From Confluentibacter citreus (GTDB lineage: Bacteria > Bacteroidota > Bacteroidia > Flavobacteriales > Flavobacteriaceae): a stretch of 64,000 nucleotides of DNA. Where the stretch lies: positions 62,001 to 126,000 of the forward strand of contig NZ_NIXN01000004.1 of assembly GCF_002807055.1 (NCBI RefSeq). The letters are read 5' to 3'. The position numbers and the translations under genes were made by a program. This document shows positions 1 through 7,508 of this stretch, in pieces (the first letter of the stretch is position 1; every line of letters starts with the position of its first letter). The notes below the pieces were generated by a model that ran no database searches, was not told the origin of the DNA, and saw nothing but the letters and a program-made list of their open reading frames with translations.

Positions 1-83
1 AGGTGTTGGATGGTGAATTAAAAAAACTGGCACTAACAACATTTCTTTTGGCTATTCTTATGGGGATAGGTCATTTGTTATAG
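1..83 (+). CDS. C-terminal end of a membrane protein, probably MenA
   Basis: The window opens inside a plus-strand reading frame (codons from base 3) that ends at TAG 81-83. The visible 26 residues are a hydrophobic helix ending GIGHLL, preceded by LDGELKK. That is how UbiA-type prenyltransferases of Bacteroidota often end, and the menC and menE genes downstream fit 1,4-dihydroxy-2-naphthoate prenyltransferase (MenA). The identification rests on the short tail and the neighbourhood only. Confidence 0.45.
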   Translation, partial: VLDGELKKLALTTFLLAILMGIGHLL

Positions 84-125
84 TTTTTTTGTATTTTTCT
101 TTTTCTAAATTTTATTTTTTAAATA

Positions 126-233
126 ATGAAACACCCTAGAGAATTACATTCACATATGAGGATTGTTATTCTTGGTGTTCCTCCCGATAGCCATTGGGAG
201 GATCAAATTAAGACAGTAAATATAAACAGATGA
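126..233 (+). other. possible 35-codon upstream ORF, stop overlapping the next start
   Basis: ATG at 126 opens a 35-residue frame (MKHPRELHSH...) whose TGA (231-233) overlaps the ATG (230-232) of the UPF0173 gene as ATGA. The frame spans a hairpin with arms 180-185 and 196-201. The layout would allow translational coupling, but I do not recognise the peptide, and a frame this short could arise by chance. Confidence 0.2.
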
Positions 234-907
234 AAATAACATTTTACGGACATTCTAGTTTGGGCATCGAAGTAAATGATGTTACTATACTAGTAGATCC
301 TTTTATAACAGGAAATCCTAAGGCAGCGCATATAAATATAAATCAGTTAGAAGCTGATTATATATTTGTGACCCATGCGCATCAAGATCATCTTTTAGAT
401 GTCGAAAATATAGCCAAACGAACAGGAGCAATAGTGGTCTCTAATTTTGAAATTGTTACCCATTTTGAAAAACTAGGTATTGAAGGACACCCTATGAATC
501 ATGGTGGGCAATGGGATTTTGAGTTTGGTAATGTAAAATACGTCACTGCCATACATTCATCATCATTTCCAGATGGCTCTTATGGGGGGCAACCTGGGGG
601 ATTTGTGATTGAAGGCGAACATAAAAATATATACATCGCTGGCGATACAGCCTTAACGTTTGATATGAAACTAATCGCCCTACAAACGAAGTTAGATCTA
701 GCCATTTTACCAATAGGCGATAACTTTACTATGGGAATTAATGATGCCATATTGGCAAGCGATTTTGTGCAATGCGATAAAGTTTTAGGTTGCCACTTTG
801 ATACGTTTGGATATATAGAAATTAATCATGACGAGGCAAAGCAAACGTTTTTTGAAAAAGGAAAAGACTTGATGCTTTTAGAGATTGGAGAAAGTATTGA
901 GTTATAA
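230..907 (+). CDS. metal-dependent hydrolase, UPF0173 / metallo-beta-lactamase fold
   Basis: This 225-residue protein has the metallo-beta-lactamase superfamily signature THAHQDH (HxHxDH, near residue 50), a later GDT metal-ligand segment (AGDTAL), and a C-terminal GCHFDTF histidine. Length and motif order match the UPF0173 family of cytoplasmic metal-dependent hydrolases, whose substrate is generally unknown. It abuts menC with no gap (907/908), so the two are surely co-transcribed. The fold call is firm. A role in menaquinone synthesis is only suggested by position. Confidence 0.9.
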   Translation: MKITFYGHSSLGIEVNDVTILVDPFITGNPKAAHININQLEADYIFVTHAHQDHLLDVENIAKRTGAIVVSNFEIVTHFEKLGIEGHPMNHGGQWDFEFGNVKYVTAIHSSSFPDGSYGGQPGGFVIEGEHKNIYIAGDTALTFDMKLIALQTKLDLAILPIGDNFTMGINDAILASDFVQCDKVLGCHFDTFGYIEINHDEAKQTFFEKGKDLMLLEIGESIEL

Positions 908-1945
908 ATGATAACAGCATCCTACAAAAAATACATTTTAAATTTTAAACAACCTAGTGGAACGTCTCGTGGAATTTTAAAAACCAAGGAAACCTGGTTT
1001 ATAACGCTTCAAGAAGGAACAAAACAAGGCATTGGTGAATGTGGTGTTTTTAGAGGTTTGTCTATTGATGACAGACCAGATTACCAAGCGAAATTAGAAT
1101 GGGCTTGCCAAAATATCCATTTAGGTTTAGATGTTCTTTTAAATGAATTAGTAGCATTTCCAAGTATTCAATTTGGTTTAGAAACAGCTTTTAAATCATT
1201 CCTTTCAGAAGATAAATTTGAAATATTTCCTTCCGAATTTACAAAAAGTAACGATTCCATTTCAATAAATGGATTGATTTGGATGGGTTCGGAAGCTTTT
1301 ATGAAACAACAAATCAAAGAAAAAATAGAAGCTGGTTTTACTTGTATAAAAATGAAAATTGGCGCTATCGATTTTCAAGCAGAAATCAATCTTTTAAAAT
1401 CCATAAGAAAAGAGTATACTTTAAAAGATATTGAATTACGTGTGGATGCCAATGGAGCTTTTTCATATTCCGAAGCATTGGAAAAATTAAAAGTATTATC
1501 AGAATTCTATTTACATTCCATAGAACAACCCATAAAACAAGGTCAGATTGAACATATGTCACTTTTGTGTGAACAAACGCCATTGCCCATTGCCCTAGAT
1601 GAAGAATTAATTGGAATATTTGATGTAACACAAAAGGACATGTTGATACAAACCATAAAACCTCAATATATTATTTTAAAACCCAGTTTGGTTGGTGGTT
1701 TTAAAGGTAGTAATGAATGGGTTGACATAGCGGAGAAAAAAGATATAGGATGGTGGATAACCAGTGCCCTTGAAAGTAACGTTGGGCTAAATGCCATTGC
1801 TCAATATACTTATACTAAACAGAATAGTATGCCACAAGGACTTGGAACGGGTAGTTTATTTACAAATAATTTTGATTCGCCTCTTCTGGTTAAAAATGGT
1901 ACATTGCACTACGATAACTCAAAAAAATGGACATTTAATTTATAA
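908..1945 (+). CDS. menC: o-succinylbenzoate synthase MenC
   Basis: This enolase-superfamily enzyme (345 aa) dehydrates SHCHC to o-succinylbenzoate in menaquinone synthesis. The catalytic KxK pair is visible as KMK at 148-150, and the metal ligands are D180 (RVDAN), E206 (IEQP) and D231 (LDEEL), in the order expected for muconate-cycloisomerase-like folds. Superfamily motifs alone cannot separate MenC from N-acylamino acid racemase or dipeptide epimerase. The menE gene 1 kb downstream and a probable menA upstream settle it. The start directly follows the stop of the preceding gene. Confidence 0.9.
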   Translation: MITASYKKYILNFKQPSGTSRGILKTKETWFITLQEGTKQGIGECGVFRGLSIDDRPDYQAKLEWACQNIHLGLDVLLNELVAFPSIQFGLETAFKSFLSEDKFEIFPSEFTKSNDSISINGLIWMGSEAFMKQQIKEKIEAGFTCIKMKIGAIDFQAEINLLKSIRKEYTLKDIELRVDANGAFSYSEALEKLKVLSEFYLHSIEQPIKQGQIEHMSLLCEQTPLPIALDEELIGIFDVTQKDMLIQTIKPQYIILKPSLVGGFKGSNEWVDIAEKKDIGWWITSALESNVGLNAIAQYTYTKQNSMPQGLGTGSLFTNNFDSPLLVKNGTLHYDNSKKWTFNL

Positions 1946-1949
1946 GAAT

Positions 1950-2933
1950 ATGTATATAGAACAAGCGTTTAAGGTGTTGCATGAATGGTGGCGTTATTTT
2001 GTAGGACTTATAATTGTGATATTAGCGGTTATAGCAGGTCAAATCCCATTCGCAGTAGCTGTTTTTATGAAATCATATGAAACGGGAGAAAGCTTGCAGG
2101 GCTTAGACAATTCAAAAGTAATGTCATTATTAGAACCAAATTTGAATCTTCTTTTAATGCTTTTGTCATTTGCTGTCGGTTTGGTCGCATTGCTTTTTGT
2201 TGCTAAATTTTTGCATAATCAAACGGTTGTACAATTAACAACAGCTAGAAGTAAAATTGACTGGAAACGCTTTTGGTTTTCGTTTTTTTTATGGGGAATT
2301 ATATCAAGTGGCTTTATATGGTTCGATTACTTCATGTCTCCAGAGGATTATATATTGAATTTTAAATTAGTTCCATTTTTAATTCTTTTGTTAATAGTTG
2401 TCATTTTTATTCCATTACAAACCAGTTTTGAAGAATATTTATTTAGAGGGTATTTAATGCAGGGTATTGGAGTAGTTGCTAAGAACAGATGGGTGCCTTT
2501 ACTAGTAACATCATTGGCTTTTGGCCTATTGCATATAGCCAACCCCGAAGTTGATAAATTGGGATACAGTATCATGATTTTTTATATTGGAACTGGCTTG
2601 TTTTTGGGAATTATGACTTTGATGGATGATGGTATGGAGCTTTCTCTTGGATTTCATGCTGCAAATAATTTTTTTGCTGCCCTTTTAGTGAGTGCCGATT
2701 GGACTGCCTTACAAACACACTCTGTTTTAAAGGACATTTCTGAACCGTCCCAAGCCATTTTAACCGAAATGATTTTACCTGTTTTTGTGGTTTTTCCTAT
2801 TTTACTTTTCATTATGTCCAAAAAATATGGTTGGAAAAATTGGAAAAATAAATTATTTGGAAGTATTTTAGACCCTGAAAAAGAAACCTTAAAAAGTATA
2901 GGAAACCATGATGAAAATACCACCAACCTTTGA
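1950..2933 (+). CDS. CPBP/CAAX-type intramembrane protease
   Basis: This polytopic membrane protein (327 aa from ATG 1950) belongs to the CPBP (Abi/CAAX protease) family of glutamic intramembrane peptidases. The three family motifs are present: EEYLFRG (EExxxR), LLHIANP (HxxxN-type) and GFHAANNFF (H and N in the last helix). An open frame continues upstream to 1791, but that part lies inside menC and reads as non-coding, and ATG 1950 sits 4 bp after the menC stop. The 3' end overlaps menE by 26 bp, so it is embedded in the men operon although no role in quinone synthesis is known to me. Confidence 0.87.
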   Translation: MYIEQAFKVLHEWWRYFVGLIIVILAVIAGQIPFAVAVFMKSYETGESLQGLDNSKVMSLLEPNLNLLLMLLSFAVGLVALLFVAKFLHNQTVVQLTTARSKIDWKRFWFSFFLWGIISSGFIWFDYFMSPEDYILNFKLVPFLILLLIVVIFIPLQTSFEEYLFRGYLMQGIGVVAKNRWVPLLVTSLAFGLLHIANPEVDKLGYSIMIFYIGTGLFLGIMTLMDDGMELSLGFHAANNFFAALLVSADWTALQTHSVLKDISEPSQAILTEMILPVFVVFPILLFIMSKKYGWKNWKNKLFGSILDPEKETLKSIGNHDENTTNL

Positions 2934-3993
2934 TAAAGTACATTTAAAATTTAAGCTCAATTCTGGCAATTACCAGTTTGATGATTTGTATGATGTAGCT
3001 TATAGTTTTATCAAAGAAGGCGAGTATTATGAGGAGGTTTTCGGTCATTTTTTAATGGATTGGCTGGATAAAAAGGATTATATAATCATAAAAACGTCTG
3101 GTTCTACTGGTAAGCAGAAAACTATTGAGGTAAAAAAGCAAGCCATGGTAAACTCTGCCATTGCTACTGGTGATTTTTTCAATTTAAAACCAGGAAACAA
3201 AGCGTTACATTGTTTGCCGTCAAATTATATTTCCGGTAAAATGATGTTAATAAGGGCGATGATTTTAGGTTTAGAATTAGATATCGTTAATCCAACCTCC
3301 GAGCCCGTTTTTTTAAAAAATAAAAAATACGATTTTTGTGCCATGACTCCCATGCAATTGAGAAACACGCTCGATAGAACCCATAATATCGAGACGATTA
3401 TTGTAGGTGGATCAAAGGTTACTAATTCTTTAAAAGAAGCCATAGCTAATCATCCTGCTAAAATTTTTGAGACTTATGGCATGACAGAAACCGTAAGCCA
3501 TTTTGCTTTAAAGCAATTGAATAATTTTACAGACGAGCAGCGCAACAAACAACAACATTTTAAACTATTGCCAGGTATAACCATCTCTCAAGATGATAGA
3601 AATTGTTTAGTTGTAGAGGTGCCTTATATTTCTCAAGATAAGATAGTCACTAATGATATTGTTGAAATACATTCCGAAACTGAATTTGAATGGATAGGGC
3701 GTTATGACAATGTGGTTAATACAGGTGGCGTTAAAGTATTTCCAGAGCAAATAGAAAACAAACTAGCAGGCATCATAGACAAGCGATATATTATAGCTTC
3801 TGAGCCAGATGAGGTTTTGGGCGAAAAATTGATTTTGGTTGTTGAAGATAAAACCAATCAATTAGATCCATCCGTTTTTGATGGCCTTGAAAAATTCGAA
3901 AGACCAAAAGTTGTTTATAATCTAGAAAAATTCAACGAAACTGGTTTTGGTAAAATTCAGCGTAAAAAAACATTAGCCTTGTTAAATCTATAA
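2908..3993 (+). CDS. menE: o-succinylbenzoate-CoA ligase-like AMP-binding protein MenE
   Basis: This ANL-superfamily adenylate-forming enzyme (361 aa) is expected to activate o-succinylbenzoate with CoA. The phosphate-binding loop is TSGSTGKQK (about 70-78), the YGMTET adenylation motif is near 190, and a C-terminal GKIQRKK carries the catalytic lysine. The protein is about 100 residues shorter than enterobacterial or Bacillus MenE, mainly before the P-loop, which as far as I recall is usual for Flavobacteria. It starts inside the end of the CAAX-protease gene (two adjacent ATGs, 2908 and 2911). Its stop overlaps the convergent gene at 3988. Confidence 0.85.
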   Translation: MMKIPPTFDKVHLKFKLNSGNYQFDDLYDVAYSFIKEGEYYEEVFGHFLMDWLDKKDYIIIKTSGSTGKQKTIEVKKQAMVNSAIATGDFFNLKPGNKALHCLPSNYISGKMMLIRAMILGLELDIVNPTSEPVFLKNKKYDFCAMTPMQLRNTLDRTHNIETIIVGGSKVTNSLKEAIANHPAKIFETYGMTETVSHFALKQLNNFTDEQRNKQQHFKLLPGITISQDDRNCLVVEVPYISQDKIVTNDIVEIHSETEFEWIGRYDNVVNTGGVKVFPEQIENKLAGIIDKRYIIASEPDEVLGEKLILVVEDKTNQLDPSVFDGLEKFERPKVVYNLEKFNETGFGKIQRKKTLALLNL

Positions 3994-4458
3994 AGTTTCG
4001 ATAGCTAAATTATAATCATACTGTAAATCTTCATGTAAAGAAGCAACAATCTTTTTAACCAGAAGTATTTGTCTTTTGTAGATATTTTCCAGTTGTAAAC
4101 TATTCTTGATACTGGGTTTAAAGTCTTTCATCTTTTCACAGAAATAAAGTAATAATTCCACTTCAGTCTCTTTTTTTTGGGAATACCGAATGTGTTTTTT
4201 TGTCTGCGTTAAAATTTTTCTAATGCTTTTTCTTATGTAGAAGTAACTATTTATGTTTATTTCTGAAAATCCATCATCCATAGATTTTTTTATACTTTCA
4301 ATGTAAGCATATTCATCAGATGATTGAAACAAAAGATAGGAGAGAAGTTCTTTGTTTTCTTTTTTGAATCTTGATAAACGAAGGCAAATCTCTTGTAATT
4401 CATTAGAAGAAAGATGGTTTAGTTCTTGCTTAATATCTTTCAAGGGAATTGCCTTCAT
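3988..4458 (-). CDS. hypothetical protein resembling DUF6155
   Basis: This 156-residue, charged, mostly helical protein has no signal peptide or membrane segment. The N-terminus (IPLKDIKQELNHLSSNELQEI) resembles the LKDLKKELKxLSKEEL pattern of DUF6155 proteins of Bacteroidota, whose function is unknown. The tail overlaps the menE stop by 6 bp from the opposite strand. It follows the DoxX gene at 4481-4855 by 22 bp and probably shares its transcript. The family call is from memory of the N-terminal pattern only. Confidence 0.6.
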   Translation of the reverse strand: MKAIPLKDIKQELNHLSSNELQEICLRLSRFKKENKELLSYLLFQSSDEYAYIESIKKSMDDGFSEININSYFYIRKSIRKILTQTKKHIRYSQKKETEVELLLYFCEKMKDFKPSIKNSLQLENIYKRQILLVKKIVASLHEDLQYDYNLAIETL

Positions 4459-4480
4459 TATTTGTTTCCTATTCTTTTAT

Positions 4481-4855
4481 TTACTTTTTATCTACAGAAT
4501 ATTTACCAGCACCAGCTAGAAAAATGGCGACAAAACAAATTAAGAACAGTAGTGCTTTCTCTTTAATATCAATGGTATCATTAGCATGAACAACAAATGC
4601 AGCAACAGCCATCGTGATTATAGCAGGGATCGCGGCTATTTTTGTTTTAAAACCAATGATTATGAATATTGGAGCAATAACTTCGCCTATTAAAGCGAAT
4701 ATTAACGATAAGGTAGCACCAACACCAATGGGGTCTGCAAATTGAATAGGGCTGGCAAATAACATGTTAATTTTAGGAATGCCATGTGTAAGCATTAAGC
4801 CGGCAGCTCCTACTCGTATAATTAATAAGGCTAAGTCGGGAAAATTTTTTTTCAT
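4481..4855 (-). CDS. DoxX family membrane protein
   Basis: This small four-helix membrane protein (124 aa) has the DoxX N-terminus: ALLIIRVGAAGLMLTHGIPK, then a second helix rich in Gly/Ala (FALIGEVIAPIFIIIGF) and a last helix ending in GAGKYSVDKK. DoxX proteins sit in the inner membrane and are linked variously to quinol or thiosulfate oxidation and redox stress. No specific function can be assigned. It is the first gene of a two-gene minus-strand unit with the DUF6155-like gene. Confidence 0.85.
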   Translation of the reverse strand: MKKNFPDLALLIIRVGAAGLMLTHGIPKINMLFASPIQFADPIGVGATLSLIFALIGEVIAPIFIIIGFKTKIAAIPAIITMAVAAFVVHANDTIDIKEKALLFLICFVAIFLAGAGKYSVDKK

Positions 4856-4927
4856 ATGGTTGTAGAGTTAATAATGTTAAAAATACACAAAACTTTTTAA
4901 TGTGGACAGAAATTAAATAAAGCTGTG

Positions 4928-7339
4928 TTATCTTAATTTCGGAAAATTTTCAGGATTCGTCTCATGCATCACCTGGTAAACAGCTTCAAAAATGTCTTCA
5001 GCTGAGGGCTTAGAGAAATAATCGCCATCATCTCCAAAGGCTGGTCTGTGTGCTTTGGCAGTTAATGTTTTGGGTTGGCTGTCTAAATATTGATAGGCAT
5101 TTTGGTTGTTTAAAATTTCATTCAATATATAAGCAGATGCTCCTCCAGGTACATCTTCATCTATTACCATCACTCTATTTGTTTTAGCTATACTTTTTAC
5201 GATGTCGTGATGAATATCAAAAGGAATCAAAGATTGTATATCTATAACTTCGGCATCTATGCCAATAGTCAATAAATCTTTAGCAGTTTGTTCTACTATC
5301 CTAAGGGTGGAACCATAAGAAACCAATGTAATATCATTACCCTCTTTAATGGTTTCGACAACACCAATAGGCGTTTTGAAATTACCTAAGTTAGTAGGTT
5401 TGTTTTCTTTAAGCCTATACCCATTTAAGCATTCAACGACCAAAGCAGGATCATCACTTTGCAATAATGTATTATAAAAGCCTGCGGCTTTGGTCATGTT
5501 TCTTGGCACAAGAACATAAAGACCTCTAATCAAATTTAAAATACCTCCCATTTGAGAACCGGAATGCCAAATGCCTTCCAGTCTATGCCCACGAGTTCTT
5601 ATGATTAATGGCGCTTTTTGGCGTCCTTTAGTTCTGTAATGGAGTGACGCTAAATCATCACTAATAATTTGTAAAGCATACAAAACATAATCCAAATACT
5701 GAATCTCTGCAATTGGACGGAGCCCTCTTAAGGCTAATCCAATACCTTGACCTATAATGGTTGCTTCCCTAATTCCAGTATCAGTAACACGGTGTTCACC
5801 ATATTTTTCTTGTAAACCTTCCAAACCTTGATTAACATCACCTATTTTTCCCGTGTCTTCACCAAATATCAGTACTTCAGGGTATTTTTTTAATAGAGCA
5901 TCAAAATTATCCCTGATAATAATCCTAGCATCAACCTGTTCGGATTCATTATTATAAGTTGGTTTTATTTCGGTTACGTTTAAAGCAGATTTATTGGTTT
6001 CACAATATAAATGGGAACTAAATTTAGGCTGTGCAAATTCAAAATAATTATTTATCCAAGTGTTAAGTTGTTGTTTTTCAATTGTGTTTTCTCCAATCGT
6101 ATATCGCAAAGCCTTTCTGGCATTAGACAGTAAATCTTTTCTAGTTGGTTCGTTAATTGAAATCAATACATCTTTAATTTTTGATATCAATACACCATTA
6201 GCACTACTGGCAGCTACAGTTTTAAGCAGGGAAATAAGTTCTTGTTGTTCTTTTTGAATGGGTCTTAAAAAAACCTCCCAAGCATTTTTTCTACCTTCCT
6301 TAACATCTCTTTTTATAATTCTTTCAATACTTGTTAGGGTTTCGTTGGTGGCAATCCCACTATCAATAATCCATTCTCGCATCTTTTTATTGCAATCGTA
6401 TTCCGCTTCCCATGCCAACCTATCTCTATCTTTATAGCGTTCATGAGATCCAGACGTAGAATGGCCTTGTGGCTGAGTTAATTCTTGCACATGAATAAGA
6501 ACTGGAACATGTTCGTTTCTTGCTATTACCGAAGCTTCTTGAAATGTTTCAATACAATTCGCATAATCCCAACCTTTAACTCTTAATATCTCAAAGCCAT
6601 TATTTTTTTTATCGCGTTGGAAACCTTTCAATATTTCAGAAATATTTTCTTTAGTAGTTTGATATTTAGCATGAACAGAAATACCATACTCGTCATCCCA
6701 AACACTTATTACCATTGGCACTTGTAGCACGCCTGCGGCATTTATGGTTTCAAAAAACAAGCCTTCACTGGTACTTGCATTTCCAATGGTTCCCCAAGCG
6801 ACTTCATTGCCGTTTACAGAAAAATTGGACTGATTGATATCTTTTAAGTTCTTATATATTTTTGAAGCTTGAGCCAAGCCCAGTAAACGTGGCATTTGTG
6901 CAGCGGTAGGTGAAATATCGGCACTTGAGTTGTATTGTTTGGTTAAGTCTTTCCAATTGCCATTGTCATCAATGCTATGGGTTACAAAATGACCTCCCAT
7001 TTGACGACCTGCAGACATAGGTTCTAACTCTAAATTGGTATTTGCATATAATCCAGCAAAAAGTTGCTCTACCGATAACTCGCCAATCGCCATCATAAAG
7101 GTTTGGTCCCTATAATAGCCAGAACGCCAATCACCTTTTTTAAAGGCTTTTGCCATGGCTAATTGGGGGACTTCTTTACCGTCACCAAAAATGCCGAATT
7201 TAGCTTTGCCCGTTAATACTTCCCTTCTTCCAAGTAAGCTACATTCCCTACTAGTTACGGCTATTTTGTAATCATTTAAAACTTCTGTTTTAAAATCTTC
7301 AAATGAAATATTACTTTTTAAATCTGGAACAGTATCCAT
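4928..7339 (-). CDS. 2-oxoacid dehydrogenase E1, fused alpha and beta subunits
   Basis: This cytoplasmic thiamine-diphosphate enzyme (803 aa) carries both halves of the E1 component. Residues about 20-400 are E1-alpha, with the TPP/Mg segment appearing as GNASTSEG followed by a downstream N. Residues about 470-790 are E1-beta (FGEDTG, TGIREATIIGQGIG, RTRGHRLEGIWHSGSQMGG). It catalyses oxidative decarboxylation of a 2-oxoacid and passes the acyl group to a lipoyl E2. The fused layout is typical of Bacteroidota branched-chain 2-oxoacid dehydrogenases, but pyruvate or another substrate cannot be excluded. No E2 or E3 gene is adjacent. It appears to be a single-gene unit. Confidence 0.88.
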   Translation of the reverse strand: MDTVPDLKSNISFEDFKTEVLNDYKIAVTSRECSLLGRREVLTGKAKFGIFGDGKEVPQLAMAKAFKKGDWRSGYYRDQTFMMAIGELSVEQLFAGLYANTNLELEPMSAGRQMGGHFVTHSIDDNGNWKDLTKQYNSSADISPTAAQMPRLLGLAQASKIYKNLKDINQSNFSVNGNEVAWGTIGNASTSEGLFFETINAAGVLQVPMVISVWDDEYGISVHAKYQTTKENISEILKGFQRDKKNNGFEILRVKGWDYANCIETFQEASVIARNEHVPVLIHVQELTQPQGHSTSGSHERYKDRDRLAWEAEYDCNKKMREWIIDSGIATNETLTSIERIIKRDVKEGRKNAWEVFLRPIQKEQQELISLLKTVAASSANGVLISKIKDVLISINEPTRKDLLSNARKALRYTIGENTIEKQQLNTWINNYFEFAQPKFSSHLYCETNKSALNVTEIKPTYNNESEQVDARIIIRDNFDALLKKYPEVLIFGEDTGKIGDVNQGLEGLQEKYGEHRVTDTGIREATIIGQGIGLALRGLRPIAEIQYLDYVLYALQIISDDLASLHYRTKGRQKAPLIIRTRGHRLEGIWHSGSQMGGILNLIRGLYVLVPRNMTKAAGFYNTLLQSDDPALVVECLNGYRLKENKPTNLGNFKTPIGVVETIKEGNDITLVSYGSTLRIVEQTAKDLLTIGIDAEVIDIQSLIPFDIHHDIVKSIAKTNRVMVIDEDVPGGASAYILNEILNNQNAYQYLDSQPKTLTAKAHRPAFGDDGDYFSKPSAEDIFEAVYQVMHETNPENFPKLR

Positions 7340-7508
7340 AGAGCTAGAGTTTCGCTTCTGCGAATTTAACTAATTTTTATGGTACTAACAATTCAAAATA
7401 CCAAGCTCATTATATATTCTTTAAAAAAAGTATTGAAATACATGAGTTACATGAAATAATTTATAAAAAAGATTGTTTTAGTTAAAAAACATTAAAAATT
7501 TAACAGTT

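Noticed and set aside
1791-1949. 53-codon N-terminal extension of the CAAX-protease frame
   Set aside because: It lies within menC on the same strand in another frame and has no signal or family similarity; ATG 1950 directly after the menC stop gives a normal protein.
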